Source: an uncultured Clostridia bacterium
Lineage (GTDB): Bacteria; Bacillota; Clostridia; Oscillospirales; Ruminococcaceae
NCBI GenBank assembly: GCA_945910815.1
Contig: CAMDZD010000005.1
Span: 53,921 to 117,920, forward strand
Direction: 5' to 3'
DNA length: 64,000 nucleotides
Numbering within the stretch: position 1 is the first letter of the stretch; the number at the start of each line of letters is the position of its first letter. The position numbers and the translations under genes were made by a program. Below the pieces are notes generated by a model that saw nothing but the letters and a program-made list of their open reading frames with translations, had not been told where the DNA came from and ran no database searches. Below are positions 52,317 through 60,546 of this stretch, piece after piece.

Positions 52317-52343
52317 AAAATCTGCAAGTTTATCGCAGATTTT
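52317..52343 (+). promoter_or_regulatory. Leader hairpin immediately upstream of the NACHT ribosome site
   Basis: AAAATCTGC/GCAGATTTT is a perfect nine-base-pair stem with a nine-base loop. It lies six bases before the CGGAGG. The stem has no terminal T tract, so a translational or mRNA-stability effect is more likely than termination. Confidence 0.5.
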
Positions 52344-52364
52344 AAAACGGAGGTATAAAATTTC

Positions 52365-55097
52365 TTGAATTTCAATACACTTTTTTCTTTGATATGTCAG
52401 GCAAAAATTACCGGAACAGGCAGACTCGGCAGAGGAAAAATATATGTAAAGCTTATGCAGACAATAACAGACTGCAATTATCCGGAAGAAACGGCGGAAA
52501 CAAATTTTGTAAAAGCTTTCGGATATAAAATGCCGACTTCTGACACATATGCAAGCTTTGATAAAATGCTTAACAGGTATATTAAGACAGGACAGGGATA
52601 TTTTTATGAATATCTTAAGTTTAATGATTTTGAAAAGAATCTTGACAGGGACTATAAAATTTATCTTGTAAAGATGAATAAAGCCTGCAGTGAAATATTT
52701 GATACTGAAAAAATTTATCCTCTTGTGTATACTCTGCTTGAGATAATTCATCAGGACAGTGAAATCAGTACAATTTTATACGGAAACAAAAATATTCCGA
52801 AAGAAAAATTTTTCGGAAGCTTTTCACGCCCTAAAAATATCTGCATTGAAGCACTTCTCATCGGTCTTATATACCATACACACAAAAATATTTCCGGATT
52901 AAAAGCAAGTACCGAAACTTTAAAGTTCCCCGATAAATTTCCGTTCAGAGCTGTAAGATACAAAGATGAAAATTCGCTTGATTTGGACAGACCATTCAGT
53001 CTGATTTATGACATCTGTAAAAATGCAAAATGTCAGGAATCAGCTGAAATGAAATATCAGACTGAGATTAAACATAATGATATTATTGTTGAAGAACTGC
53101 CCGAAAATGAAAATATATTTCTTTACGGTGCAGGAGGTGCGGGGAAAAGTACTTTTTTGCTTAATCAGCTGAAAAATAAAAATACGGTAAATTTTTATTT
53201 TCCGCTTTATAATTACAGATACGAAACGCATAATAAATTACGTGATTCCGGCTGTTGGATTTTGCTGAATATACTGTTGAAATATCACTGTCAGTATGAA
53301 TATCAGACATATGAAAGTATGACCGCAAATGAGGGAGAAGATATAACCTTACAGCAACTTTCTGAACTTGAAAACGAATTAAAGCTGAATATATCAGACC
53401 GCTTTCCGAAGTATACTTTAATGCTTGACGGTCTTAATGAAATTTCAGCAGAAATGCAGGCAGAATTTTTAAAGGAACTGTATTTTATATGCAGTGAATG
53501 GAAAAACGTACGGATAATTATTTCAGGGAGAACCGTTCCTGATTATAATTTTTTCAAAAGCTTTTACCGTGCAGAAATCTGCGGAATTACTGACAGCGAA
53601 TTAAACTCTGCATTATCTGATTTTCCCGAATGCAGTGAAACGCTGAAAGAAATTCTTAAAAAACCGCTGTTTCTGAATATATATCTTCAGAATCAGAATA
53701 CTGAAAAGCAAATTAATACAAGAGGAGAACTTCTTGATTCTTATGTGATGAACTGGAAAATTAAACCGTCTGATTGTTTTGCTTTCGGTATTGAAAAAAG
53801 TGTTATTCAGTTTATAGTGCAATATGTGTTGCCATTTACAGCAAGAGCTATGACTGACAGCTACAATTTTTTTGATTTTTCAGACAGCAGAGGAATTTGC
53901 TTTGAAATCGAAAGAGGAGATTTATTCAGAGCTGTTGAAAAAGCTTATGAATTTTATCTGATTAATGAAGAAGTTTATCAAAGTTATACAGCTCCGAAAG
54001 GATTCAGAAAAAAAATTCTGTTTGAAAGCAGAAAGAAAAATGATTTTATAGAACTGATTACTGAAAATATCGGATTAATGAAAATCTCCGAAAGCAATCC
54101 GCAGAAAATCTGTTTCACTCATCAGTATTTCCGGGATTATTTCAACGCAAAGCACATTCTGAATTTACTGGAAACAATGGAAATTTTATGCAAAAATACA
54201 TGTGTTGATGAAAAAAAGGAAATTTTCAGGCAGTTTAATATCAATAAAACGTGGTTTTTTCCTGACTGTGAATATGAAACATATAGGCTTATCGGAGAAA
54301 TCTGCGGAGACTATAAAAATACAGCTGATGAAAATAATGCTTTCTGGGGCGATGAAAATTTCTGGTATCAAAGAACAATTCTCGACAGGATTCTTGATAT
54401 ATACCGTGAATCTGACCTTGAAACGGACGAATTTCATATAACGGAAAATATTATAAATACTATGGGAGCAGTCCGCAGAGGAATAATCTGCGGAGTTAAT
54501 TTTGACAGACTTCCCCTGCCCTTCAATATTCCGTGCAATATCAAATTCAGCTTTAACGGCTTATGCCCAAGTACTTTCAGATACTGCAAAATATTCCGGC
54601 TTTCAGTTTTCAGTGCCGGAGAAATAAATAATTGCAGTTCAAATCAGCAATTCAATGATATATGGGCTGAATATAGTGTTTATTCACCCGACAAAAATTT
54701 TATTCTGATTATAATTGAAAATAACTATGTGATTCTGTGGAATGTACATCAGGAAAAAATAATATGGGACTATGATTTTTCAAAATATGCTGAAAACAGC
54801 AACGGTTTTGATTATGCGGAATTTTCACCGGAGGGAAAATATATAATGCTCCGGAAATATAACGGATTTGATATGAAAACATATGAACTGAAAATTGAAA
54901 CGTTTACAGGAAAAGTTATTTCATTCAATTCTGAAAATATAAATGCTTGTTATAAAAACCGTGATTTTATAGACGAAGAACTGAAATGCAGAATACTTTC
55001 ACAGTTTACCCATTTTAAGAACTGCAGTTTCACCGGTGCTGAGTTTAAAGATGATGATTACAGAAGTTATCTTGATATAACGGGAGCAGTATTTTAA
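52365..55097 (+). CDS. NACHT-type STAND NTPase with C-terminal repeat region
   Basis: The 910-residue protein has an unassigned N-terminal module (about 1-235). A NACHT NTPase follows: Walker A 'GAGGAGKSTFLLNQL' (about 256), Walker B 'LMLDGLNEIS' (about 353) and a sensor-like 'VRIIISGRT'. A helical linker with 'FTHQYFRDYFNAKHILN' (about 584) is the winged-helix/ARC2-like signature of bacterial NACHTs. The C-terminal part (about 680-910) is WD40-like ('FSPEGKYIMLRK', 'VILWNVHQEKIIWDYDF') and ends in a pentapeptide-like stretch. Such STAND proteins often act as antiviral or stress-triggered switches. The start is TTG with CGGAGG eleven bases upstream. Confidence 0.85.
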   Translation: MNFNTLFSLICQAKITGTGRLGRGKIYVKLMQTITDCNYPEETAETNFVKAFGYKMPTSDTYASFDKMLNRYIKTGQGYFYEYLKFNDFEKNLDRDYKIYLVKMNKACSEIFDTEKIYPLVYTLLEIIHQDSEISTILYGNKNIPKEKFFGSFSRPKNICIEALLIGLIYHTHKNISGLKASTETLKFPDKFPFRAVRYKDENSLDLDRPFSLIYDICKNAKCQESAEMKYQTEIKHNDIIVEELPENENIFLYGAGGAGKSTFLLNQLKNKNTVNFYFPLYNYRYETHNKLRDSGCWILLNILLKYHCQYEYQTYESMTANEGEDITLQQLSELENELKLNISDRFPKYTLMLDGLNEISAEMQAEFLKELYFICSEWKNVRIIISGRTVPDYNFFKSFYRAEICGITDSELNSALSDFPECSETLKEILKKPLFLNIYLQNQNTEKQINTRGELLDSYVMNWKIKPSDCFAFGIEKSVIQFIVQYVLPFTARAMTDSYNFFDFSDSRGICFEIERGDLFRAVEKAYEFYLINEEVYQSYTAPKGFRKKILFESRKKNDFIELITENIGLMKISESNPQKICFTHQYFRDYFNAKHILNLLETMEILCKNTCVDEKKEIFRQFNINKTWFFPDCEYETYRLIGEICGDYKNTADENNAFWGDENFWYQRTILDRILDIYRESDLETDEFHITENIINTMGAVRRGIICGVNFDRLPLPFNIPCNIKFSFNGLCPSTFRYCKIFRLSVFSAGEINNCSSNQQFNDIWAEYSVYSPDKNFILIIIENNYVILWNVHQEKIIWDYDFSKYAENSNGFDYAEFSPEGKYIMLRKYNGFDMKTYELKIETFTGKVISFNSENINACYKNRDFIDEELKCRILSQFTHFKNCSFTGAEFKDDDYRSYLDITGAVF

Positions 55098-55105
55098 TAA
55101 AAAAA

Positions 55106-55125
55106 CAGAGGGCATATGCCCCCTG
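55106..55125. terminator. Hairpin between the convergent NACHT and pentapeptide genes
   Basis: CAG-GGGCATATGCCC-CTG near-palindrome (one mismatch) with A8 on one side; a plausible shared terminator. Confidence 0.6.
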
Positions 55126-55127
55126 TA

Positions 55128-55754
55128 CTAAATTTCTATTTCAATTCTGTTTTCATTTATGATTTTGCAGTTATAAAATTCGTACGGCTCAGGTTTTCCG
55201 CAGTTAATGAAAGTGCAGTTCACATAAAGGCAGTCATAACGCTGAACACCATCTTCAAAAGCGTTTAAAAACTTACAGTTTATAAATTCGCACTGAAAAA
55301 AAACACCTTTTACAAAAGTATTAAAAAAGGTTACATTTTCAAATTTTGCTTTGCTAAGGGTTAAATATTCAACATTGATATTTTCTATTTCTCTGTTTTT
55401 TATTGTAAATTCACTGATATTCATTTCCGGAATATAATCCATGTTCATATCTCTTGTGCTGTATGCATCGATATATCGTGGGGATATGCCATTAATTTTT
55501 AAACTCTTTTTATAATTCTTCACAATATTGTCGTCATCATCATAATCTTCATCTTCGTAATTATATTTATCTGATTCTTCCTCTGCGTCCATATCAGAAT
55601 CAAGTGAATCGGAATATTCATCTTCAGATTCATAAGATTCATAGTCATCATAACCGTTGCATTCATTGTTTTCAAAAGGTTCTTCGCCGTAATCGCTGTA
55701 AGGATTGCCGTTGCCGTAATTGTAATTGTCGTTGTCGTTGTAATTTTTACTCAT
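55128..55754 (-). CDS. Acidic protein with pentapeptide-like C-terminus
   Basis: The 208-residue protein has an N-terminal 85 residues extremely rich in Asp, Glu, Asn and Tyr (repeats such as 'YDDYESYESEDEYSD'), predicted disordered. The C-terminal part (about 120-208) shows right-handed beta-helix pentapeptide-like strands: 'LSKAKFENVTFFNTFVKGVFF', 'CEFINCKFLN' and 'CTFINCGKPEPYEFYNCKI'. It is convergent with the NACHT gene, whose own tail reads 'FKNCSFTGAEF'. Function unknown; a DNA-mimic or partner role is speculative. CGGAGG precedes the ATG. Confidence 0.7.
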   Translation of the reverse strand: MSKNYNDNDNYNYGNGNPYSDYGEEPFENNECNGYDDYESYESEDEYSDSLDSDMDAEEESDKYNYEDEDYDDDDNIVKNYKKSLKINGISPRYIDAYSTRDMNMDYIPEMNISEFTIKNREIENINVEYLTLSKAKFENVTFFNTFVKGVFFQCEFINCKFLNAFEDGVQRYDCLYVNCTFINCGKPEPYEFYNCKIINENRIEIEI

Positions 55755-55831
55755 AATAAAATACCTCCGTTTTTCTTTAAAAATAATGGTTTTGCGTGTA
55801 TTTCAAAGCACGCTTTTCAGTTTTCAAGGGA

Positions 55832-55967
55832 CAAAAAAAGGAATTATTACATTCAACCAAAAACAGTCTGCCCGTAAAAATATACAAGCATTACTAAATA
55901 TAACTGTTTTTAGATTAAATATAATAATTCCTCTTTAAGTATTTATAGCTCCTTTTAAGCTTTAATT
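55832..55967 (-). ncRNA. Structured leader or small RNA ending in an intrinsic terminator
   Basis: Transcription from the promoter at 55974-56002 would make an RNA starting near 55967. It contains outer arms GGAATTATTA/TAATAATTCC (55922-55931 with 55840-55849) and inner arms AAAAACAG/CTGTTTTT (55904-55911 with 55859-55866). The 3' side then runs into a T7 tract. So a roughly 130-nt RNA could terminate here or read through 75 bases later into the pentapeptide gene. No known riboswitch class is recognised. Confidence 0.6.
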
Positions 55968-55973
55968 TTCTAT

Positions 55974-56002
55974 ATTATATCATATGTTTCCGGATTTGTC
56001 AA
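55974..56002 (-). promoter_or_regulatory. Predicted sigma-A promoter of the structured leader/pentapeptide gene
   Basis: On the minus strand consensus TTGACA, 17-base spacer, TATAAT, about 220 bases upstream of the start codon. Confidence 0.7.
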
Positions 56003-56052
56003 TAGTTTTCTGAAAAAAATATTTTTTAATTTTATGCTGATTGTTTGGTATC

Positions 56053-56074
56053 GGGACACGGCATACCGTGTCCC
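56053..56074. repeat. Perfect palindromic hairpin (possible REP-like element)
   Basis: GGGACACGG/CCGTGTCCC with loop CATA just downstream of putP. It lacks a T tract on either side, so it may be a REP-like element or mRNA-stabilising hairpin. Only this copy is in the window. Confidence 0.55.
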
Positions 56075-56086
56075 TGCGGATTCAAA

Positions 56087-57661
56087 TTATTCCTTGGTGT
56101 TTCTGACTGATTCAAATTCGTCAGTTATTTCCTTTTCGGGCTTGCCTGTTGCAAGCGAAACAACAAGAATAAAAAACAAAGAAACTATAAATGCGGGAAG
56201 AAGTTCATATATATTCCATATACCGCCGAGTGTCTTTATACAGAATTTCCATACAAAGACCATAATTCCGCCCGAAATCATTCCGGCAATTGCTCCGTAT
56301 TTGTTTGAACGCTTCCAGAAAAGCGATGCAAGCATTACAGGGCCGAATGTAGCACCAAAGCCAGCCCACGCAAATGATACAATACCAAATACCGAGCTTT
56401 CGGGATTCCACGCAATTATTATTGAAACGGAGGCAATCACAAGAAGTACAATTCTTGCAATATTCATTGACTGCTTTTCCGAAAGATTTACTTTGAATAC
56501 ACCCTTTATAAAGTTCTCGGACATACTGGAGGACGCTGCGAGGAGCTGTGAATCGGAAGTTGACATTGTACACGCAAGTATTCCCGCAAATATGATACCG
56601 GCAACAAGTGCGGGGACTATTCCGCTTTCACTCATAAGCATAGCCATATTCATTATAACCTTTTCCGAATCGGCATTGTTTGTAAGTACGGCAATACTTC
56701 CGTTTGCAGACATAGCATTTCCGATTATGCCTATAAATACAGCTATTGCCATTGATATAACAACCCATACAGATGCAATTCTTCTTGAAATTTTAATCTT
56801 GTTGCAGTCCTCAACAGCCATAAATCTGAGAAGAATATGAGGCATTCCGAAATATCCGAGTCCCCACGCAAGAGTTGATATAATTGTAATAATATCATAC
56901 GGGGAACTTCCACCTGTTTCATAATTATGAACTGATGACATTGAAAAATATCCCTCAAGACTCTTTGCATTTTCAATAACGGCATCAAATCCGCCTGCCT
57001 TGTTTACACCGAATAAAACTATTATTATAAGAGCTGCAGTCATAGCTATGCTTTGTATAAGGTCGGTTGTACTCGCTGCAAGGAATCCGCCTATGCTTGT
57101 ATAGGATATAATTATTACTGCACTTAAAATCATTGCAAAATGATAGTCAAATCCGAAAAGCGAATTGAAAAGCTTTCCGCACGCTGAAAATCCCGATGCC
57201 GTATAGGGAATAAAGAATATGAGAATTATAAGTGCTGATATTCCCATAATAACGTTGCTTTTGTCTCTGTATCTTCTTGAAAAGAAATCCGGTATCGTAA
57301 TCGCACCGCATTTGTGAGAATATATTCTAAGTCTTTTTGCTACAAAAAGCCAGTTTAGATATGTGCCGACTGCAAGACCTATTACTGTCCAGCCTACATC
57401 TGCAATACCTGTAAGATATGCAAGTCCCGGAAGTCCCATAAGCAGATAACTGCTCATATCCGAAGCCTCCGCACTCATAGCAGTTACTATGGGACCGAGC
57501 TTTCTCCCTCCAAGGTAAAAATCGCCGACATCATTGTTCTGCTTTGAAAATTTTATTCCTATAATTATCATCATTATAAGGTATAATACAATAGTTATAA
57601 GAATACAGATAACATTCTGTGTCATAAAATTCCGATTGTAATGTGAAAAACTTTTACACAT
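56087..57661 (-). CDS. putP: Sodium/proline symporter
   Basis: The 524-residue protein is a sodium:solute symporter of the PutP group, with about 13 membrane helices, the signature 'DFYLGGRKLGPIVTAMSAEASDMSSYLLMG' near the N-terminus and 'AGIIFAGILACTMSTSDSQLLAASSSMSE' (sodium site, helix 8-9). It takes up proline using sodium. Start choice: the ATG at 57661 has AAAGGAGGG only three bases away; the ATG at 57625 (512 residues) is a good alternative. A promoter is at 57720-57748. Confidence 0.9.
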   Translation of the reverse strand: MCKSFSHYNRNFMTQNVICILITIVLYLIMMIIIGIKFSKQNNDVGDFYLGGRKLGPIVTAMSAEASDMSSYLLMGLPGLAYLTGIADVGWTVIGLAVGTYLNWLFVAKRLRIYSHKCGAITIPDFFSRRYRDKSNVIMGISALIILIFFIPYTASGFSACGKLFNSLFGFDYHFAMILSAVIIISYTSIGGFLAASTTDLIQSIAMTAALIIIVLFGVNKAGGFDAVIENAKSLEGYFSMSSVHNYETGGSSPYDIITIISTLAWGLGYFGMPHILLRFMAVEDCNKIKISRRIASVWVVISMAIAVFIGIIGNAMSANGSIAVLTNNADSEKVIMNMAMLMSESGIVPALVAGIIFAGILACTMSTSDSQLLAASSSMSENFIKGVFKVNLSEKQSMNIARIVLLVIASVSIIIAWNPESSVFGIVSFAWAGFGATFGPVMLASLFWKRSNKYGAIAGMISGGIMVFVWKFCIKTLGGIWNIYELLPAFIVSLFFILVVSLATGKPEKEITDEFESVRNTKE

Positions 57662-57719
57662 TACCCTCCTTTCTGAAAAAATATAATTAAGGACTGTTAC
57701 ACCATACAATCCCATTATA

Positions 57720-57748
57720 ATTATACAGAAAAATTTATATTTAGTCAA
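57720..57748 (-). promoter_or_regulatory. Predicted sigma-A promoter of putP
   Basis: On the minus strand TTGACT, 17-base spacer, TATAAT. Confidence 0.65.
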
Positions 57749-57774
57749 TACTTGATGAATTTCGATAATAAAAA

Positions 57775-57804
57775 AACGTGCCGACTGCAAGGACAGTCAG
57801 CACA
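57775..57804 (-). terminator. Terminator of the 95-residue membrane protein gene
   Basis: On the minus strand GTGCTGACTG/CAGTCGGCAC (one G-T pair) followed by GT7. Confidence 0.88.
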
Positions 57805-57818
57805 GCTGTTCTGAATAT

Positions 57819-58106
57819 TTAATTTTCTTTATTTTCATTCAGCATAGGAAGAAGGATAAAAAAGCCGGCATAAAATAAGTACAGAAAATTAAGAAAAATT
57901 ATAAGGCATACAAGTGCCGCTTTGTTCTTCATAACATCGAGCTTATATAACGAAACTCCTGCCGTTATCCATGAAAAAAGCATTACAAAGGCATTGACAT
58001 ATTCAAGAGCGGATTCCGTATCAATGATACAGGTAAGAAATATTGTAGCAATAAAAATAATAATGCTTATAAATCCCTTTTTTGCTAAACTTTTTCTGCT
58101 TTCCAT
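57819..58106 (-). CDS. Small membrane protein, unknown
   Basis: The 95-residue product has three hydrophobic helices (about 12-32, 38-55, 64-88) and a short acidic C-terminus. GGAGG is eight bases before the chosen ATG. It lies upstream of putP on the same strand but is separated by a terminator. No family recognised. Confidence 0.65.
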   Translation of the reverse strand: MESRKSLAKKGFISIIIFIATIFLTCIIDTESALEYVNAFVMLFSWITAGVSLYKLDVMKNKAALVCLIIFLNFLYLFYAGFFILLPMLNENKEN

Positions 58107-58283
58107 AAATAAAACCTCCATAAAAATAATTTGATTTTCGGGGATAAAATCCCTTTATCATGATTATATAATATTTTTCTGGAAACTTTATCGCAAAAAA
58201 ACGGCAGTTTATCAAAACTCAAAATCATAAATAAATATTTCGCTGAAAAAAATTAATTTTCGTGAAAATTTACAATACAGATA

Positions 58284-58312
58284 TTGACATTCTTTATGCA
58301 ATGTGTTATAAT
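58284..58312 (+). promoter_or_regulatory. Predicted sigma-A promoter of the toxin/ESX-like locus
   Basis: TTGACA, 17-base spacer, TATAAT; nearly the same sequence as the promoter at 8808-8836. Confidence 0.75.
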
Positions 58313-58338
58313 AATACTATTAGAATAGTTTAAAGGCG

Positions 58339-58941
58339 GTGATTGATATGATGACCTTGGAAGATGTTCAATGGGCATACAATAACGCATATCAGAAATA
58401 TGAAGAAACTATTGACAATAAAAATAATTGCCTTAATAAAGAATATGAACTTAAAACGGATTGTCAGAAAAAAATCAATCTGATGAACGAACTGAATGAA
58501 CAGTATAAAAAATACGTTCAGGCACAGGAAGATATATCAGGTACAAATATGCGGGACAGAATCGAAAGCGGTCTGCAAAGTGTGAACAGGGAATTTGCGG
58601 AAGCATCAGAATTTTTCAAGTCAATCGCTGTTTCTTCCGAGAATAAGCCGATTGACCTTTCAGTACATATTTTCGGAAATGATGAAAACAAAGCCGGCAG
58701 TTTTGTCGAAAGAATTTTTTATGGCATAAACAAGGCTAAAGCGGATATTGATTTAAATGCTGAAGATTTAAAAGAAAAAATAAATAAACTTGAAAACGAA
58801 ATTCAGTCAATAAATCAATATCTGAAGGAAATTCAGAATGAAATCCATAGTCTTGAATCAGTCAAAAAAAAATTAATAAATGATATGCAGATTTATAAGG
58901 CTCTTGAAAAAAAATTAATGGGTGGATTTATAATTTCATAA
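58339..58941 (+). CDS. Coiled-coil protein, probable partner of the downstream toxin
   Basis: The 200-residue protein is helical throughout, with strong coiled-coil segments (about 5-75 and 140-195; 'INKLENEIQSINQYLKEIQNEIHSLES'). It has no signal peptide or membrane helix. Placed directly before a large toxin-like gene, it matches the size and position of the helical accessory/targeting proteins of type VII (LXG-type) effectors; that role is inferred from context only. GGCGGTG precedes the ATG; an ATG three codons later is possible. Confidence 0.65.
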   Translation: MIDMMTLEDVQWAYNNAYQKYEETIDNKNNCLNKEYELKTDCQKKINLMNELNEQYKKYVQAQEDISGTNMRDRIESGLQSVNREFAEASEFFKSIAVSSENKPIDLSVHIFGNDENKAGSFVERIFYGINKAKADIDLNAEDLKEKINKLENEIQSINQYLKEIQNEIHSLESVKKKLINDMQIYKALEKKLMGGFIIS

Positions 58942-58972
58942 TAATTGCATTAATCAGGGGTGTGATGAAAAT

Positions 58973-60532
58973 TTGGCAACTATTACATTGAGAAAAAGCA
59001 AATTTGATAATATTAAAAATGTACTCGACAAGCTCGGAGCAAATTTTAAAAACTATCAGTCGTCCTTGAATGAATTAAAGCATACTGCCGAGGGCGTTGA
59101 CAGTACCGCCTGCAACCTTACAGATACAATTAATGATATTGCCAGCTCATCTGAAAGTGAAAAGGATAAGGTCGAAAAAATCAAACAGCTGAACAGAAAA
59201 ATTGAAAATTTTGTGAATACGGCAGTACAGAAAGAAAAATCCGCAAAGGAAGAAATAGTCAGAAAGAAAAACGATTTCTATAAAAAATATAAAAATCTCA
59301 AGCCCGACTGCGAAAAAAGTTATATTCAGAGAGCCTGTGAAAAAGGTATAGAAATTGTACGGGCAATAAACAGCTGGATTGAAGAACATCTTGATATAAT
59401 TATAACCGCCTTGATTGTACTTGCCGCTGTGGTGATATGCATATTCTGTCCCGCAGCGGTGATAGCGATAATAGGTATAATTGCAGGTGCTTTATCAGCT
59501 ATTATGGGTATGGCTGATATGGTATGTATGACTGTCAATAACGGTAAAGGCATTGCTGAAACTCTTGCTGAAAATGGTCACGGTACTCTTTCAAAAATAT
59601 GGAGTGGTACAAGCAACGGTCTGGGACTTGCGTCAATTATTTTTCCTGTTGGATTTGGTATAAAAACAATAAAGACTGTGGGAAAAATGACATTTATTGA
59701 AGCGTCAAAGTCAATGTTAAAAGAAAACATAAAAGAAATTCCTAAAAATATAAAGCAAGGTTTTGTCGGATTTAAAAATGCTTGTAAGAATAATGGTATA
59801 TTTAAAACCTTAGGAACTACAACTTGGAAAAGTTTTAAAAGCGTTACTGGTATCGATGACATAGAAAATCTATGGAACATCGGGAAAATAAATGGAAATT
59901 CAGTCCTGAACGGAAGAGCACCAAATAACATAATTAATAATAAAAATGATATGCATTGGAATATAGATATAAATAACATGAAAATGTTTCCTAAAACTTC
60001 TAAAGCAACGGATGCTATTGACGCTGCAAATAAACGTCTTGGAACTAACTACGATTTTGTTCCTTTAACAGACAAAAATGGTTATATAGATGTTGATTGG
60101 GATGCTATTAGTATTAAAACATTGGGAAAAGAAGACGGGTTTAATATGAAAAATTTAGGATTAAGCGGAACAAAGGACAACTATGATAATAAATTAATGC
60201 GTTTCTTGGATACTGGTAATAATAAGAGGTTCAAACAAGATTTAATCAGCGAAATCTATGGCAATAAAAATTCTAAAGTTCAAGAAGCTTTAAATAAAAA
60301 TTTTGACAGAACTAAAACTATTATCAATCTGACCGACATTACATTTCATGAAAACTTTGATTTAATACACGAAAATTTAGTGCCAAAACAGTTACATGAA
60401 CTGATTGGACATAATGGAGGCAGAGAACATATAATGCAGGAAATATTAAAAATAAAATATATCGACAAATTGTTTGCAAGGCAAACTATCATTGGTGTTT
60501 CATCAGTAACAATGAACGCTATTGAAAATTAA
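58973..60532 (+). CDS. Polymorphic-toxin-like protein with C-terminal HNH-type nuclease-like domain
   Basis: The 519-residue protein has a helical N-terminus (about 1-115; LXG/ESX-like, 'LDKLGANFKNYQSSLNELKH'), a hydrophobic double helix (about 141-186) and a linker. A C-terminal domain (about 325-519) follows, whose base composition becomes more AT-rich. The tail motif 'ITFHENFDLIHENLVPKQLHELIGHNGG' is laid out like the WHH/LHH HNH-fold toxins (His...Leu-Val-Pro...Leu-His...Gly-His-x-Gly-Gly), though the first WHH is FHE. The next gene is a likely immunity protein. TTG start with GGGG-type ribosome site. Confidence 0.7.
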   Translation: MATITLRKSKFDNIKNVLDKLGANFKNYQSSLNELKHTAEGVDSTACNLTDTINDIASSSESEKDKVEKIKQLNRKIENFVNTAVQKEKSAKEEIVRKKNDFYKKYKNLKPDCEKSYIQRACEKGIEIVRAINSWIEEHLDIIITALIVLAAVVICIFCPAAVIAIIGIIAGALSAIMGMADMVCMTVNNGKGIAETLAENGHGTLSKIWSGTSNGLGLASIIFPVGFGIKTIKTVGKMTFIEASKSMLKENIKEIPKNIKQGFVGFKNACKNNGIFKTLGTTTWKSFKSVTGIDDIENLWNIGKINGNSVLNGRAPNNIINNKNDMHWNIDINNMKMFPKTSKATDAIDAANKRLGTNYDFVPLTDKNGYIDVDWDAISIKTLGKEDGFNMKNLGLSGTKDNYDNKLMRFLDTGNNKRFKQDLISEIYGNKNSKVQEALNKNFDRTKTIINLTDITFHENFDLIHENLVPKQLHELIGHNGGREHIMQEILKIKYIDKLFARQTIIGVSSVTMNAIEN

Positions 60533-60546
60533 GTACTGGAGATTTT

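Noticed and set aside
56034..56840. 268-codon plus-strand ORF
   Set aside because: Antisense to the well-supported putP gene; the frame is a shadow of its codon pattern and has no ribosome site.
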